Assembly (NCBI GenBank): GCA_039881145.1
Contig: JAYKKI010000060.1
Coordinates: 5,456,501 to 5,520,500, forward strand
Direction of reading: 5' to 3'
Length of the DNA stretch: 64,000 bases
From: Druceiella hillmani
Taxonomy: Eukaryota > Arthropoda > Insecta > Lepidoptera > Hepialidae
In this document: one piece after another, positions 23,595-35,073 of the stretch
Layout of the letters: each line of letters begins with the position of its first letter
Numbering within the stretch: the stretch's first letter is position 1
Position numbers and translations under genes: made by a program
The notes under the pieces: model-generated
What the model saw: only the letters and a program-made list of their open reading frames with translations
Told to the model about the DNA's origin: nothing
Databases searched by the model: none

Positions 23595-24404
23595 TTAGCC
23601 GTCATAATCAATCAATATTGTCTCTAAAATACTTGTCCATTTTTCTGTTCATTTGTGTGTTTATCTGAACACGCATCATATAAACATTCCTGACCAAATT
23701 CAAATGGTGTTATTTGAGAAACATAGAGGTAAACTGGAAATAGTATTCAGTTTTCTTTTCATCGAAACCAAATTACTCAATCGGAAGAATTTCATATTTT
23801 AAAAATTCGTTTTCAATAGTCTGATAACAACAAAGAAATCACTACTTGACGCTTAGTAATTACACAAATATATAGTGCATCTATGTACGTTAAGAGACGG
23901 CACTACATTTACTTTAAATCGCGCAATGAAATTTTCCATTAGCGAAATGGAAGTGGCCATAAGTGAGGAGTGAATTAAAAATTTAAACTCGTTTAAACTT
24001 GAACTTCATTTCAATATTTGTAATTTTATTACTTTTGTAGATTTAGTATTAAACTGTATAAGTTGGTTTGTTATCTACATCACTATTTATGCATATAATA
24101 AAATTTTAGAATAACACTGTAGAATAACCAAGAGCATTATAGCAAACTAAATGGTGTGTGACCTCTAATACATCAGTATTATCTACCCACAGTGCAATTA
24201 ATAAACAGTATAAAGATGGCCCATCACTATAAATAATGTGGTTTCACTTTTTGGAATCTCTCATTTTAACAATTAAAATTTAAGATACTATTCAGGGTGT
24301 AACAAATAATATGTCTGTTATTCATAATAATGATTCTATGCACCCAAGTGAGTAGAAAATTTAATATATTTGGCTTTAATTTTATAGAAATTCATTATTC
24401 GCAT
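23591..24404. other. AT-rich unique sequence, no gene recognised
   Basis: Nothing recognisable on either strand. Confidence 0.5.
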
Positions 24405-24456
24405 TTAAATGAAACTACGTGATGTAGTATTATTTCTATTTTCTTTAAGTTCTTTA

Positions 24457-24497
24457 ACACGACCTAGGTTTCGTTGTGTTACAACATCTTCAGGTGG
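24457..24497 (-). ncRNA. Hammerhead-ribozyme-like core, left arm of foldback copy 1
   Basis: On the minus strand the order is CCAC, CUGAAGA (fits CUGANGA), a GUUGU-AAC-ACAAC stem-loop, GAAA, a short stem ACC-UA-GGU, then C and GUGU. Hammerheads place cleavage after the base that follows this short stem, and here the GUC triplet is present. Stem I is three pairs (CAC/GUG) with one outer mismatch. There is one extra U between CUGAAGA and stem II. Confidence 0.5.
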
Positions 24498-24528
24498 GCT
24501 ATTAGCATAGATCGTTTTTGCTAATAGC

Positions 24529-24569
24529 CCATCTGAAGATGTTGTAATACAACGAAACCTAGGTCGTGG
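24529..24569 (+). ncRNA. Hammerhead-ribozyme-like core, right arm of foldback copy 1
   Basis: CUGAAGA at 24533-24539 is followed by a GUUGU-AAU-ACAAC stem-loop, GAAA at 24554-24557, a short stem ACC-UA-GGU (24557-24564) and the candidate cleavage base C at 24565. Outer stem I is CCAU (24529-24532) with GUGG (24566-24569), paired through one G-U wobble. As in the left arm, an unpaired U separates the core from stem II, so activity is uncertain. Confidence 0.55.
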
Positions 24570-24621
24570 TAAAGAACTTAAAGAAAGTAGAAATAATACT
24601 ACATCACGTAGTTTCATTTAA

Positions 24622-26049
24622 TTGTGAGTAGAAAATGTTAAGGATGACAATTCTCAAGAGTTTATAAAAATATTCCTTGCTAAAGTTGTAAAGGCAACGA
24701 AAAAATTTATATTTCTTTCACAGAAACACTATTCAAATACACTCAGTTTAATGTATATAATATTTTGTATGAATAATAGATACCTTTTTTTGTCACACCT
24801 ATGTACTAGTTCACGAGACATAATAAATTTTTCTTCAAGGTAGGAAATATACTTACATTACGAGTACAGTATAATTACAACGCAAGAAACATTCCCAGAA
24901 ATGACATCGTCATTGTTGACTGACCAGTTCAAAAATGAAATTGAACACCTGTAAATACGAACAACATCGATTTAATGCCTTATCTGCCGCACGATCTGTG
25001 TACGAATAGCTCTTTCTCTTTCTCTTTCTCGCTCACCCTCTATTCTTTCCGTAAGTCATTTACTTCCTAAACACACCCCCTTAAGCTTACTTATCGGACA
25101 TCTTAATTGGTGGCTTAAAGCCCCCTCCGAACAAAACGCAGCCCATGTTACGTTCTCTGCTAAGTCGTCCGACAATAAATGGAAGACGCTAGGTTTAATC
25201 CAACCAGCCAGACACGCAAGGTAAATGTGACTACATAATCGTGAACGTTTACTCATCTATGTACATGTTGTCAAAATAAAGGGGTATGTAGAAAACCTCG
25301 TTGGAAGTGAAACTTCTCTGTTGTGAATTATTTACTCATAACTAATATTATTACATATTTATTCTTTGTAAAATCTAAACATGTTATTTAACTTTGTTCA
25401 CACGGTATTTATGTAATTATTTACACAAATATGTTTATCGATATATTGCTATATTACAGATAACCAATTCGTAATGATAAGAACTTAATGGTTCAACAAA
25501 GTTTAAACTTTTGAATTAAACATGAATACAAAATTCCCAAGAACTATACATTTTGACAACGACGACACATTCCGACAAATTTACTTTCACTAGTCATAAA
25601 CAAATCACAGTCTGGTGCGCCCGTGATCCTTTGGTTGAGCAGTTGAATACCCCGAGAAAGTGGAGAGATCTGATATAATTTGGTTCTAAAGGGTGATATA
25701 GCAATTGTATGAGCACAAGAAATTGTCAGGTACGAAGAATTAAAATTTACTCAATAATACAAGGCATAGAATTGTTCTCTTTATTAGTTGGAAGATAAGG
25801 AAACCAGTATGAAGAAGAGAAAATATGTAGGAAGAAAGCACATCCAAGAGGAAATTGGTAAGAAATAGAAACAGGAAGTAGTCATACTGTCTCATTTGCA
25901 GATATCAGAAAAACGTTTCTTGCACACATTCAACCATCAATCTGTACTTGTCTTCGTGTGAGCTACACATGATGAAGCCAGATTCTTATCGGCTCTGCAC
26001 TTATGAAGTACATTGCAGGCAAATTGATGACGTGGACTGAAAATGCTTT
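24622..26049. other. Unique sequence with a GC-richer part at 25000-25260
   Basis: A CT-rich run (CTCTTTCTCTTTCTC near 25010) leads into a less AT-rich stretch up to about 25260 with a 66-codon minus-strand frame (25056-25256) that matches nothing I know. A promoter or exon remnant is possible. 25600-26040 is also of mixed composition, with no recognisable domain. Confidence 0.3.
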
Positions 26050-26390
26050 GAATTATACAACACGAATCCAAATTTCTAAAACAATATTTGCTACGTCCAC
26101 CATGTGACCACGAAAAGTCAATCGCGAATAAAACCTGACTCCCAAATCAACGACAACATAGAGATGATGCAGTGAGATCTCGCTAACCGTATATTCGTAT
26201 TTAATAAGAGTGACAATTTGAATTATACAACACGAATCCAAATTTCTAAAACAATATTTGCTATGTCCACCATGTGACCACGAAAAGTCGATCGCGAATA
26301 AAATATGACTCCCAAATCAACGACAACATACAGATGATGCAATGGGATTTCACTAACCGTATATTCGTTTTTAATAAGATCGACAATTTT
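26050..26390. repeat. 170-bp direct tandem duplication
   Basis: Two copies start at 26050 and 26220 (GAATTATACAACACGAATCC), with about ten differences. Weakly similar blocks (for example a TCCACATATGACCA-type segment near 26536) suggest older, more diverged units up to about 26600. A 62-codon minus frame here is incidental. Confidence 0.9.
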
Positions 26391-27461
26391 AATTAAATAT
26401 GAAAGTTATTTATAACAATTGTAAAAAATGTCCTATAAAATCGGTCGGTGCGTCTTCGATCACGCATAAATTAGGGTTTCGTAGTCATATAGCAAAATAT
26501 ATAATTTTATATATTTTATTAATCCTTATGTCAGGCTCCACATATGACCATAAAGGTCCATCATAGATAAGTTAGGATTTTAATATCTCGACAATTTGAA
26601 ATACTATTGCGATTCATCTGCTGTATTTCTCAAATTTAATATTGCAAAATATATTTTTTAAAATTAATATTAATAAAATATGCTAACAAATTCAGGTTTT
26701 TGCCATCCAGTATTTTCCATTCGCGTGATTTTCGCGTACTTGAAAACTTTTCGAACTTGTGAACTAATGAAATTGGATAAACTAGTGAAGCTGACAGTAT
26801 TCATCAAAACCTATTTTCTGGATTATTTTCAGATTTTTATATTGTCTAATTGGAAATAGGAGAGAGGGGAAGATACGTAACAAACAAAATTGGAGCCTAA
26901 TATTTTAAAAACGAAGTTAAAAATGTAGAATAAAAAAGTAACCCTAAACTTCCTACATCTTTGTAAAAATATCCATATGCCACACTAAAAGAATGCAATT
27001 AAAAGAACCTGGTCCTATCATCTCCAAAATTTTGTAATAAGTTCAAAGCTTTTTATAAATAATAATGAGATTTGTGTAGTTGGTACCCTAATATGAACTT
27101 TAGAATCTTATCTTAAGTTTTGGTACGCCCAAAATGTATATTTTATTTGAAATTGTCACTCAAATTAATAATGTTATCGATGTTAAAATACTCTACATAA
27201 AGGCTAAAATTCAGAAACGGTACATAAAAAAATTAAATATTACATATGTAACACGTTTTAGTATTGTGGGATTTAGCCCGGTCATTGTGGTATCTCCCAT
27301 GAACCTTTAACGTGTGGCAAACACGAAACTATTGGGGACTAAACAAAGAATAGTGGTTTCCGTTATAAATAAGTTTTAAAGTTTTTACTTTTAGATGAAA
27401 TAACAGAAATATCTCATTCAAGTTGTAATTAGGTAAACATATGAGAAGTAAACATCATTTG
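26391..27461. other. AT-rich sequence, no gene recognised
   Basis: The first 200 bases may be a decayed extension of the 170-bp repeat. The rest is unique and without recognisable features. Confidence 0.4.
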
Positions 27462-27795
27462 TAGACATACTAGAAGAATTCATTTAGTTAGAAACTATTG
27501 TTTACAGATCAGTCAGCATTTACGGAAAGAACTAAATAACTCTTTTGCCTTAACTCAAGACAATAAGCAAACTCGCAACTTGCCAATATGCAATAGAGAG
27601 AAGTATGCTAAATGTCACGAGATCAGACAAACTGAAAAACCGTATCATCAGACATTCTAGAAGAATTCATTTAGTTAGAAACTATTGTTTACAGATCAGT
27701 TTACGTCAAGAACTAAATAACTCATTTACTCTGACTTACTCATAACTCTGAATGTCAAGAGATCAGACAAACTGAAAAACCGTATCATCAGAAAT
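27462..27795. repeat. 187-bp direct tandem duplication
   Basis: TAGAAGAATTCATTTAGTTA recurs at 27471 and 27658 and the AACTGAAAAACCGTATCATC block recurs at the same spacing. The second copy has small deletions. It ends directly before the LINE tail. Confidence 0.85.
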
Positions 27796-27819
27796 TAAAC
27801 TTGAACCATATATGTAACA

Positions 27820-28044
27820 ATGAAAATTAGAAGACACAAATGGAAATGGGCAGGGTACATGACAAGAGGTCATGACAAATGGAGTAAGAAAATGACAAGA
27901 TGATATCCCAAGAAAGGAAAAAGGAAAAGAGGCAGACCGCAGAAAAGGAGGGATGATGATATCAAAGAAGTGGCTGGAGTGGTGTGGAACAAAATGGCTC
28001 AAGAAAGATCAGAATGGAAAAGGTTGGAGGAGCTCTTTGGCTAA
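27820..28044 (+). pseudogene. LINE endonuclease/reverse transcriptase C-terminal tail, 5'-truncated
   Basis: The frame 27820-28044 reads RRHKWKWAGYMTRG, then DKWSKK, a TGA stop at codon 28, YPKKGKRKRGRP, RRDDDIKEVAG and AQERSEWKRLEELFG, then stop. This is the highly recurrent C-terminus of insect non-LTR ORF2 proteins (KWKWAGH.AR, a W-P-R/K linker, GKRKRGRP..RW.DDI, WKRLEE). The stop lies where a Trp is usual (TGA for TGG). No upstream RT domain is visible, so this is a dead, strongly 5'-truncated insertion. The last residues and the TAA match the usual family end. Confidence 0.85.
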
Positions 28045-29608
28045 CAGATCTATTTAAAACAAACTACTAGAATAAATTTTTGAGTTTTATGTTCGTATTA
28101 AAATATTCTTATTGGTTAAGTGGATCTGAATAAAGGTTATAATTATTACAAATAACTCATTTAAGCATCAAAAATCACAAAAACGATATTTAAGCGCACA
28201 TGATAATATTAATCCTGTAACTATTAATGAAAAATTTAAAAGAGTGATCGGTAAATTTTGTATCTACAAAAAACTCTTAAAATGTCTATGATATATCTTT
28301 TAAGGAGGATTATTAAATTGATCTGAACACCGCTTCTTTTGTTCCATATACCTCTTTACCTTAAAACAGTTACCACGGTTTTTCTATAAAAGATCAATTT
28401 TATCAAGGGTAGAGCGAAGCAAGAGAAGACGTTTGTCGCAAAAACGCCCAGACCAGCAAACTTTTCTCCAACTACGTTGGTATTATAAATTATACATAAA
28501 AAATTACACAACATATATACATACTTTAAGCCTATGGCCATCTTAAAAGTCTAATCTATAATATTACGAAAGTTTTATATGAATATGTTTAGCAGTTTTT
28601 GCGTGAATCCCTAGAAAAAAAAAACATGAAATGCTATTTTTAGATTTTTTTATTTCTCTGTTTTACACCATGTATTGTAATATTTATTTATAGTCGCGAA
28701 GAAAAAAAAAACTCTTCTGTAAAACTTGCCCGTTGCTGCCCATTTTAAACCTTTGCAATTAAAAATGACAGAAATTTACTAGGTGATCAATTTTGTTTTT
28801 TTTTAATTCGGATATTTCTCCAAGAAAGTGTCATTAAGAAAGAAAGATAAGTGAATATATCTTAATTCCAAAATATTTATGGAAACAATTTTATAAAAGC
28901 ATTAAAAATTATTTTTGGTCCTAATTGAAAAAAAATGTATTATTTACAAATAATACCACTAACTTTTATGGTAAGTTACTCATCATTGATTATTTCTAAA
29001 CATCACTAGGAGAATATCGACACAATATATGGACACACTACCTCCAACAAGGAGAATATCGACAGAGTGTATTCCCAACCCTTCGTTTTCTCTGACCTTG
29101 TCTTCTATATTACCTTTTGCGTGTTATTTGTCCCTTTTTATATATAAAGTAACAATCAATCAGCCATCGTGAATTCGGTCTATATAACCAAACTGTGTAT
29201 TTTTGGGGTTCTGTAACTGAACGCATTCAAACGTAAAGCCTATTGTTCTCGGTCAGCTGTCTATCCTACTGTCAGGCTGTGACAGTACTTTATATTCTAG
29301 ACAGTTAAAAATGTAAGTATTATATCACATTTCATTTTCACGGACCATGTCTACACGTGTACAAAACAACAGAAAGAGAAAAATTAATTAAACTATTTGG
29401 AATTAGCCAATTTTTTACGAAAGAAAGAATATTTATGGAAACTATTTTTATTATTTCTAATATTACATTCATAATAGAATAGTTGACTACTTCTATATTT
29501 GCCGTTTTTTTAGAAAAATATGATGAAAATTTAGATTGATTAAAAACTAATAATAAAAAATTAAAACACAAGAAATATTTATTAAAAAACACACAAGAAA
29601 TATTTTAT
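28045..29608. other. AT-rich unique sequence, no gene recognised
   Basis: A short direct repeat (AAGGAGAATATCGACA-type) occurs near 29010 and 29050. Otherwise nothing recognisable. Confidence 0.45.
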
Positions 29609-29667
29609 AGAAATATTTGTTAAAAAATTTAACAAATATTTCTAATAAAAAATTAGAAATATTTGTT
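29609..29667. repeat. Three alternating copies of a ~16-bp block (inverted, then inverted again)
   Basis: AGAAATATTTGTTAAA at 29609 pairs with TTTAACAAATATTTCT ending at 29643. The latter, extended to AACAAATATTTCTAAT, pairs again with ATTAGAAATATTTGTT ending at 29667. The middle copy can therefore pair with either neighbour. Confidence 0.85.
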
Positions 29668-30318
29668 CAAAAATTCATGAGATAAAGTCAGCTTCTGAAT
29701 TTAATGGTAAATATAGAGTAGAGAATAACTATTGTCTCTTCGCAGTTTAGTATTACCGTCTTTGTGTAAACGTTAAGTTGAAGCCTTAAATACTAAAAAA
29801 TCGACAATCGCCCCAATTTTTAGGGCAAATAGGATCTTATATGCCATGTAACTACACTTAAAGTTTCTTAACACAAGCTTTGGAATCATTAACAAATTTT
29901 TAAATAATTAATAATGAGATCAATTTTAATTACTGACACATAAATCACGTACATATGGACCTTTGTCAATTTTCAAAATTTGCCAACAATTTTGAGATTA
30001 CCTTAAAATTATGATTTAGGAAATACAAAAAAGTTGTCATATGTTCTGTATAAACTATTTTTCATCCCCTATAGACGGGGTTACTTATTGTATTAAAGTT
30101 ATTTTTGGTGACAGTCACAAAAATAATTAACGGTAATAACATGGGAGAAATGGTATACAAACTTGCCAAATAGATAATCAATAATACATAGTCAAATTCA
30201 CACACATCAATGCATATAAATAGGGTGTCCAAAAATCCTGTGGTTAAAAAAAAAGTTAACGTTACCTTTACCATTGTAATCAAAATCCTTCCACAGACAA
30301 ATAGATATATTTAGAAGT
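29668..30318. other. AT-rich unique sequence
   Basis: Nothing recognisable on either strand. Confidence 0.45.
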
Positions 30319-30560
30319 TTTGTTTTATATTATGTGGGCAATTTTGTATTCGTTTCCCTATATAATTGTTAGTATCAGAATTCCAAAGAACTGCTATCTT
30401 CGTTAGGTTTCTTTATCTTAAAAAGTAAAAATGCAATCCTTTTAAACCTACTTTTTTCTCGTCTTTGACTACTGATCTCGTTACTTCTCATGGCTACTTT
30501 TTAAAAAAAAGCTTGGTCTTTTTTAGAATAAAATTTTTGGAAGGATAAATTAAAAACCTA
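30319..30560 (+). repeat. Dispersed 242-bp repeat, copy 1
   Basis: Aligns in the same orientation with 33464-33704 over about 240 bp, sharing blocks such as AAAAAGTAAAAATGCAATCC and CTCGTCTTTGACTA. The identity of the family is unknown. Confidence 0.85.
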
Positions 30561-31019
30561 CCGAAATTTCCACGTTTCATTTTCTCCTAGCCTTTCCACC
30601 CAGCAAAAATTATGTTTTTTTCTAAATCCACTCTACGTAAATAACTCATAATACTATATTTCGCAGTTATGTGGCTTGGCTGTTGCCTAAGCATATGTTG
30701 CTTAAATAGTCCTCGACCGTTGTGTAAATAAATAAGTAAAATAAACTGTTAAACCGTAGTTTTTTAATTAAATATTAAGTAGTAATTAAATATTAATTTA
30801 ATTAAATATTAATTAAATTACAGTTTTAGTAATTAAAAATATGATAGATTATTCATATTATCTACATAATAATATTTACAACGATAAAATGATATACAAT
30901 TCACAAAGTAATTTCATTAAAAACTGGTGTATTTTTTCCAAGATTTTTAAATTTATTTAGTGTAATTTATAGAAAAATTACGGTATTTTTATCACTACAC
31001 TATTGAGACATGGTACACA
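30561..31019. other. AT-rich sequence with palindromic TTAATTAAATATTAA runs
   Basis: 30763-30823 consists of overlapping ATTAAATATTAATT-type palindromes. Nothing else is recognisable. Confidence 0.45.
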
Positions 31020-32584
31020 TATGCTGTGTCCTATGCTAACTTTCTTCCATACTATCCTAAAAAGACAAAATCTAGCATTCATGAAATAAATATAACTTTC
31101 CTTTCTCCCTATTTACCTAGTTTTCATTAAAGATCACATGGAGATATAGGTACAGTAATTTCCATAATTGTATTTTATATAAAACAAACTAATGGATATG
31201 TGTCCTATGCTAATTTTCTTCCATACTATCCTAAAAAGACAAAATCTAACATTCATGAAATACATATATTTTTCCTTTCTCTCTATTTACCTAGTCTTCA
31301 TTAAAGATCACATGGAGATATAGGTACAGTAATTTCCAAAATTTTATTTTATATAAAACAAACTAATGGAGATGTGTCCTATGCTAACTTTCTTCCATAC
31401 TATCCTAAAAAGACAAAATCTAACATTCATGAAATACATATATTTTTCCTTTCTTTCTATTTACCTAATCTTCATTAAAGATCACATGGAGATATAGGTA
31501 CAGTAATTTCTAAAATTGTATTTTATATAAAACAAACTAATGGAGATGTGTCCTATGCTAACTTTCTTCCATACTATCCTAAAAAGACAAAATATAGCAT
31601 TCATGAAATAGATATATTTTTTCTTTCTCTCTATTTACCTAGTCTTCATTAAAGATCACATGGAGATGTAGGTACAGTAATTTCCAAAATTTTATTTTAT
31701 ATAAAACAAACTAATGGAGATTTGTCCTATGCTAACTGTCTTCCATACTATCCTAAAAAGACAAAATCTAGCATTCGTGAAATACATATATTTTTCCTTT
31801 CTCTCTATTTACCTAGTCTTCAATAAAGATCACATGGAGATATAGGTACAGTAATTTCCAAAATTGTATTTTATATAAAACAAACTAATGGAGATGTGTC
31901 CTATGCTAATTTTTTTCCATACTATCCTAAAAAGACAAAATCTAACATTCATGAAATACATATATTTTTCCTTTCTCTCTATTTACCTAGTCTTCAATAA
32001 AGATCACATGGAGATATAGGTACAGTAATTTCCAAAATTGTATTTTATATAAAACAAACTAATGGAGATGTGTCCTATGCTAACTTTCTTCCATACTATC
32101 CTAAAAAGACAAAATCTAGCATTCATGAAATACATATATTTTCCTTTCTCTCTATTTGCCTAGTCTTCATTAAAGATCACATGGAAATATAGGTACAGTA
32201 ATTTCCAAAATTTTATTTTATATAAAACAAACTAATGGAGATGTGTCCTATGCTAACTTTCTTCCATACTATCCTAAAAAGACAAAATATAGCATTCATG
32301 AAATACATATATTTTTCCTTTCTCTCTATTTGCCTAGTCTTCATTAAAGATTACATGGAAATATAGGTACAGTAATTTCCAAAATGTTATTTTATATAAA
32401 ACAAACTAATGGAGATATGTCCTATACTAACTTCTTCCATACTATCCTAAAAAGACAAAATATAGCATTCATGAAATACATATATTTTTCCTTTCTCTCT
32501 ATTTACATAATCTTCATTAAAGATCACATGGAGATATAGGTACAGTAATATCCAAAATTTTATTTTATATAAAACAAACTAATG
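31020..32584. repeat. 174-bp tandem array, 9 copies
   Basis: TGTCCTATGCTAA recurs at steady 174-bp spacing (31026, 31200, 31374, 31548, 31722 and onward). Units are highly alike and differ by scattered single bases. No coding potential. Confidence 0.96.
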
Positions 32585-33280
32585 TAAAAAAAATTAAAAT
32601 AAGCGATATAATACGCATCAAAGTGTAACTCGTAAGTGATTATTTCCTTTGCTGCAATCCCTTGCCTCATTATCCATTCATTAACTCTAACTTCAACTAC
32701 CCACGCAGATCTTGTTATTACAATTTAAAACATGATAATGATAGTTAAATTCTTTGCATTTCCAGGCAATAAATATCACTAGTAACACTCCTGGCTTTAC
32801 CAGAGTGATTAACATTTAATTATGTTATTGATTAATAATTAATTTATCTGTTGAATTGGTGCGCAGCACTGTTCAGAACTGGGTATAGATAAATTATCAA
32901 TGTAAAATTGCAATAAGTGGTGAGAAAGACAGTATACATTATTTATTGAGAAATGATGTCATAGATTCTCTCAGTAATCAATTAGTCATAATGATGTCAC
33001 GAAGCAAACTTTTTGTATAACTTTTAAAGACATAAGAGCATCTTTTGTAACATTGTTCCATCTCAAATATATAGTAGACATTTGTGTTTTCGTGTAAAAA
33101 TTAAAATATAAATTCAGGACTTTTCAATACATTTAAATTCAACATTATATCATTTTTATTTTATTTACCATAAACATCCCTTGAAAAGGCGCTAATGAAT
33201 AAACAGCGTCAAATGCACTTAATTATCCTACAGATTAGTTTTTACAAACAGATTTTTCTCCTTTTTCCTATACTTTCTTA
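32585..33280. other. Unique AT-rich sequence
   Basis: Nothing recognisable on either strand. Confidence 0.45.
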
Positions 33281-33423
33281 TGGTTTTATCGAAACAAAAA
33301 TTCACACGACATTTTCATGTTTTTTTTATTAAAAGTGTAATAATATACAAAAGATAACGTAACTGCGCCGATTTTCGTTGATTTGTTTCGCAAGAGGCTA
33401 GGCGTCTCAAATTTCGTCACAGA
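33281..33423 (+). repeat. Solo monomer of the 177-bp family
   Basis: This segment aligns with the start of the array at 35074, including the flank TTTTATCGAAACAAAAA and the body ATTTTCGTTGATTTGTTTCG. It stands alone, about 1.65 kb before the array. Confidence 0.85.
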
Positions 33424-33463
33424 TGAACATGTTTGGAGGTTTTGTTTTTACAAGAGATGGAAA

Positions 33464-33704
33464 TTTGTTTTATATTATGAGGACAATTTTGTTTTAGTTT
33501 CCCTATATAATTTTTAGTATCAAAATTCCAAAGAGCTGCTACCTTTGTTAGGTTTCTTTATCTTAAAAAGTAAAAATGCAATCCTTCTAAACCTACTTTT
33601 TTCTCGTCTTTGACTATTGATCGCACTACTTCTCGTGGTTATTTTTTAAAGAAAATCTTAGTCTTTTTTAGAATAAAGTTTTTGGCAAGATAAATTTAAA
33701 CCTT
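33464..33704 (+). repeat. Dispersed 242-bp repeat, copy 2
   Basis: Same-orientation partner of 30319-30560, with scattered substitutions. The two copies bracket the 174-bp array. Confidence 0.85.
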
Positions 33705-34122
33705 CCAAAATAAGCAATGAAATTTCTAAGTACAGCCTACATAAATATTTTTTGTTTAATGCTTTTCTTATTAACATAATTTTCTACAGACTCTCACTTG
33801 TCCTTGAGACAATTCCAAGATTTAATACGGGCAAATGCTACGTACATATTGTAATATAACATAATTGTAATATAAATTTTACTTTAAGAAGAATATATGT
33901 AGTATATACGTTCAAGTTGAGAATTTATTGGTGACAGTAAATATAAGTAAAAAATATTTAAATAATGTCCAACTACAGCTACTGTAACAACTTTGAAGAC
34001 GAAAATCATTTTTAATTTTACAACCGACGTTTTACTTGTTTCAGTTTTTAATAATGTATTGAACCATGTTTTCCATTTCATAAATCATAATTTCAAACTA
34101 AAAGCTGACGAGGAGTGAAAAA
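33705..34122. other. AT-rich unique sequence
   Basis: Nothing recognisable on either strand. Confidence 0.4.
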
Positions 34123-34540
34123 ATGTTTAATGTATCTTATAGACAAGGACGACAAATACTGAATTCTGATGTAATTTTAAATATTTCTTTCTCATTTTAT
34201 TCTACAAGAGCGAATGAAATAGGAAAATATTTTTATATAAGGACGACAATATTGAATTGTGACATCATTTTAAGTATTTCTTTTTTATTTTATTCTACAA
34301 AAGCGAATGAAACAGGAAAATATTTTTATATAAGGATGACAATATTGAATTGTGACGTCATTTTAAGTATTTCTTTCTTATTTTATTCTACAAAAACGAA
34401 AGAAACAGGCAAATATTTTTAGACAAGGTTGTCGTCCTTGTCTAAAAATATTTTGATATTTTCTTTTTTACTGGATTGTGACGTCATTTTAAGTAATTAT
34501 TTCTCATTCCGTTCTAGGAAAGCGAATAAAGAAAGAAAGT
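34123..34540. repeat. 93-bp tandem repeat, ~3-4 copies, open on the plus strand
   Basis: Three full 93-bp units, plus a diverged fourth after the hairpin at 34411-34453, contain TTGTGACGTCATTTTAAGTA. As 93 equals 31 codons the first three units form a 99-codon plus-strand frame (34123-34422) with a repeated 31-residue unit (ILNCDVILSISFLFYSTK start). No family is recognised. I treat the frame as a by-product of the period. Confidence 0.88.
34411..34453. repeat. Perfect hairpin, 18-bp arms, inside the 93-bp array
   Basis: AAATATTTTTAGACAAGG pairs exactly with CCTTGTCTAAAAATATTT across a 7-base loop. It interrupts the array between the third and fourth units and ends the open frame. Confidence 0.9.
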
Positions 34541-35073
34541 ATTTTTACTCTCTCCCTAATATTAAATTTCACTTCACAACTCGCTTTTTTATTAAATTTT
34601 CATAGTTTTTTCAACATTGGTTTTTAACTAATCGACATTTTCATAATATTTTACAAAAAGAACTAATTTAGATCGTCGTCTACTCAACTGTAAGTCGTAA
34701 CAATTTATATACAAAAGTGTGTTTTAGGGACTAAAACTAAACATATATAGGTACATACATGAAGATGCAAAGACTAATCCTTACTTTTGAATTCCTCGTG
34801 TAGTTATAGATGATTTTTATATATTCGTAAATCGAATAAACAAAGAATACGTGATCAGGCGTGCGTTAGGTTAAAGTTTACCTTTATGGAAAATTGGACG
34901 TAAGAAACTATGTGAAAAAGCGTCCAGTACTGAGTAGTACAAAAGAAAACAAGATGTTTTCACATAACTATGAGCAATCATACATGAATTCTACATAAGA
35001 GAACCGGCGAAAGACATATCGGATAAGATTTAAGATTCCCTAGCAGTTGAAGTTACCGCATTTTATTTTCGGT
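34541..35073. other. Unique sequence
   Basis: Nothing recognisable on either strand. Confidence 0.4.

Larger units (their letters stand above)
24405..24621. mobile_element. Foldback element with 103-bp arms, copy 1
   Basis: Left arm 24405-24507 and right arm 24519-24621 are each 103 bp and inverted relative to each other, with only about four mismatches, around an 11-bp loop. TTAA lies at both outer edges. Each arm carries a hammerhead-ribozyme-like core. A diverged relative with 130-bp arms lies at 61329-61665, which shows this is a dispersed family and not a one-off palindrome. The 70-codon open frame across it on the minus strand is an artefact of the palindrome. Penelope-like or retrozyme-like origin is an inference from the ribozyme motif. 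Confidence 0.85.

Noticed and set aside
24405..24617. 70-codon minus-strand open frame
   Set aside because: It lies entirely inside the foldback palindrome and its openness follows from the inverted repeat; no domain is present.
24401..24625. TTAA at both edges of foldback copy 1 as a piggyBac target duplication
   Set aside because: In copy 2 the same TTAA lies inside longer arms, so it is probably part of the element.
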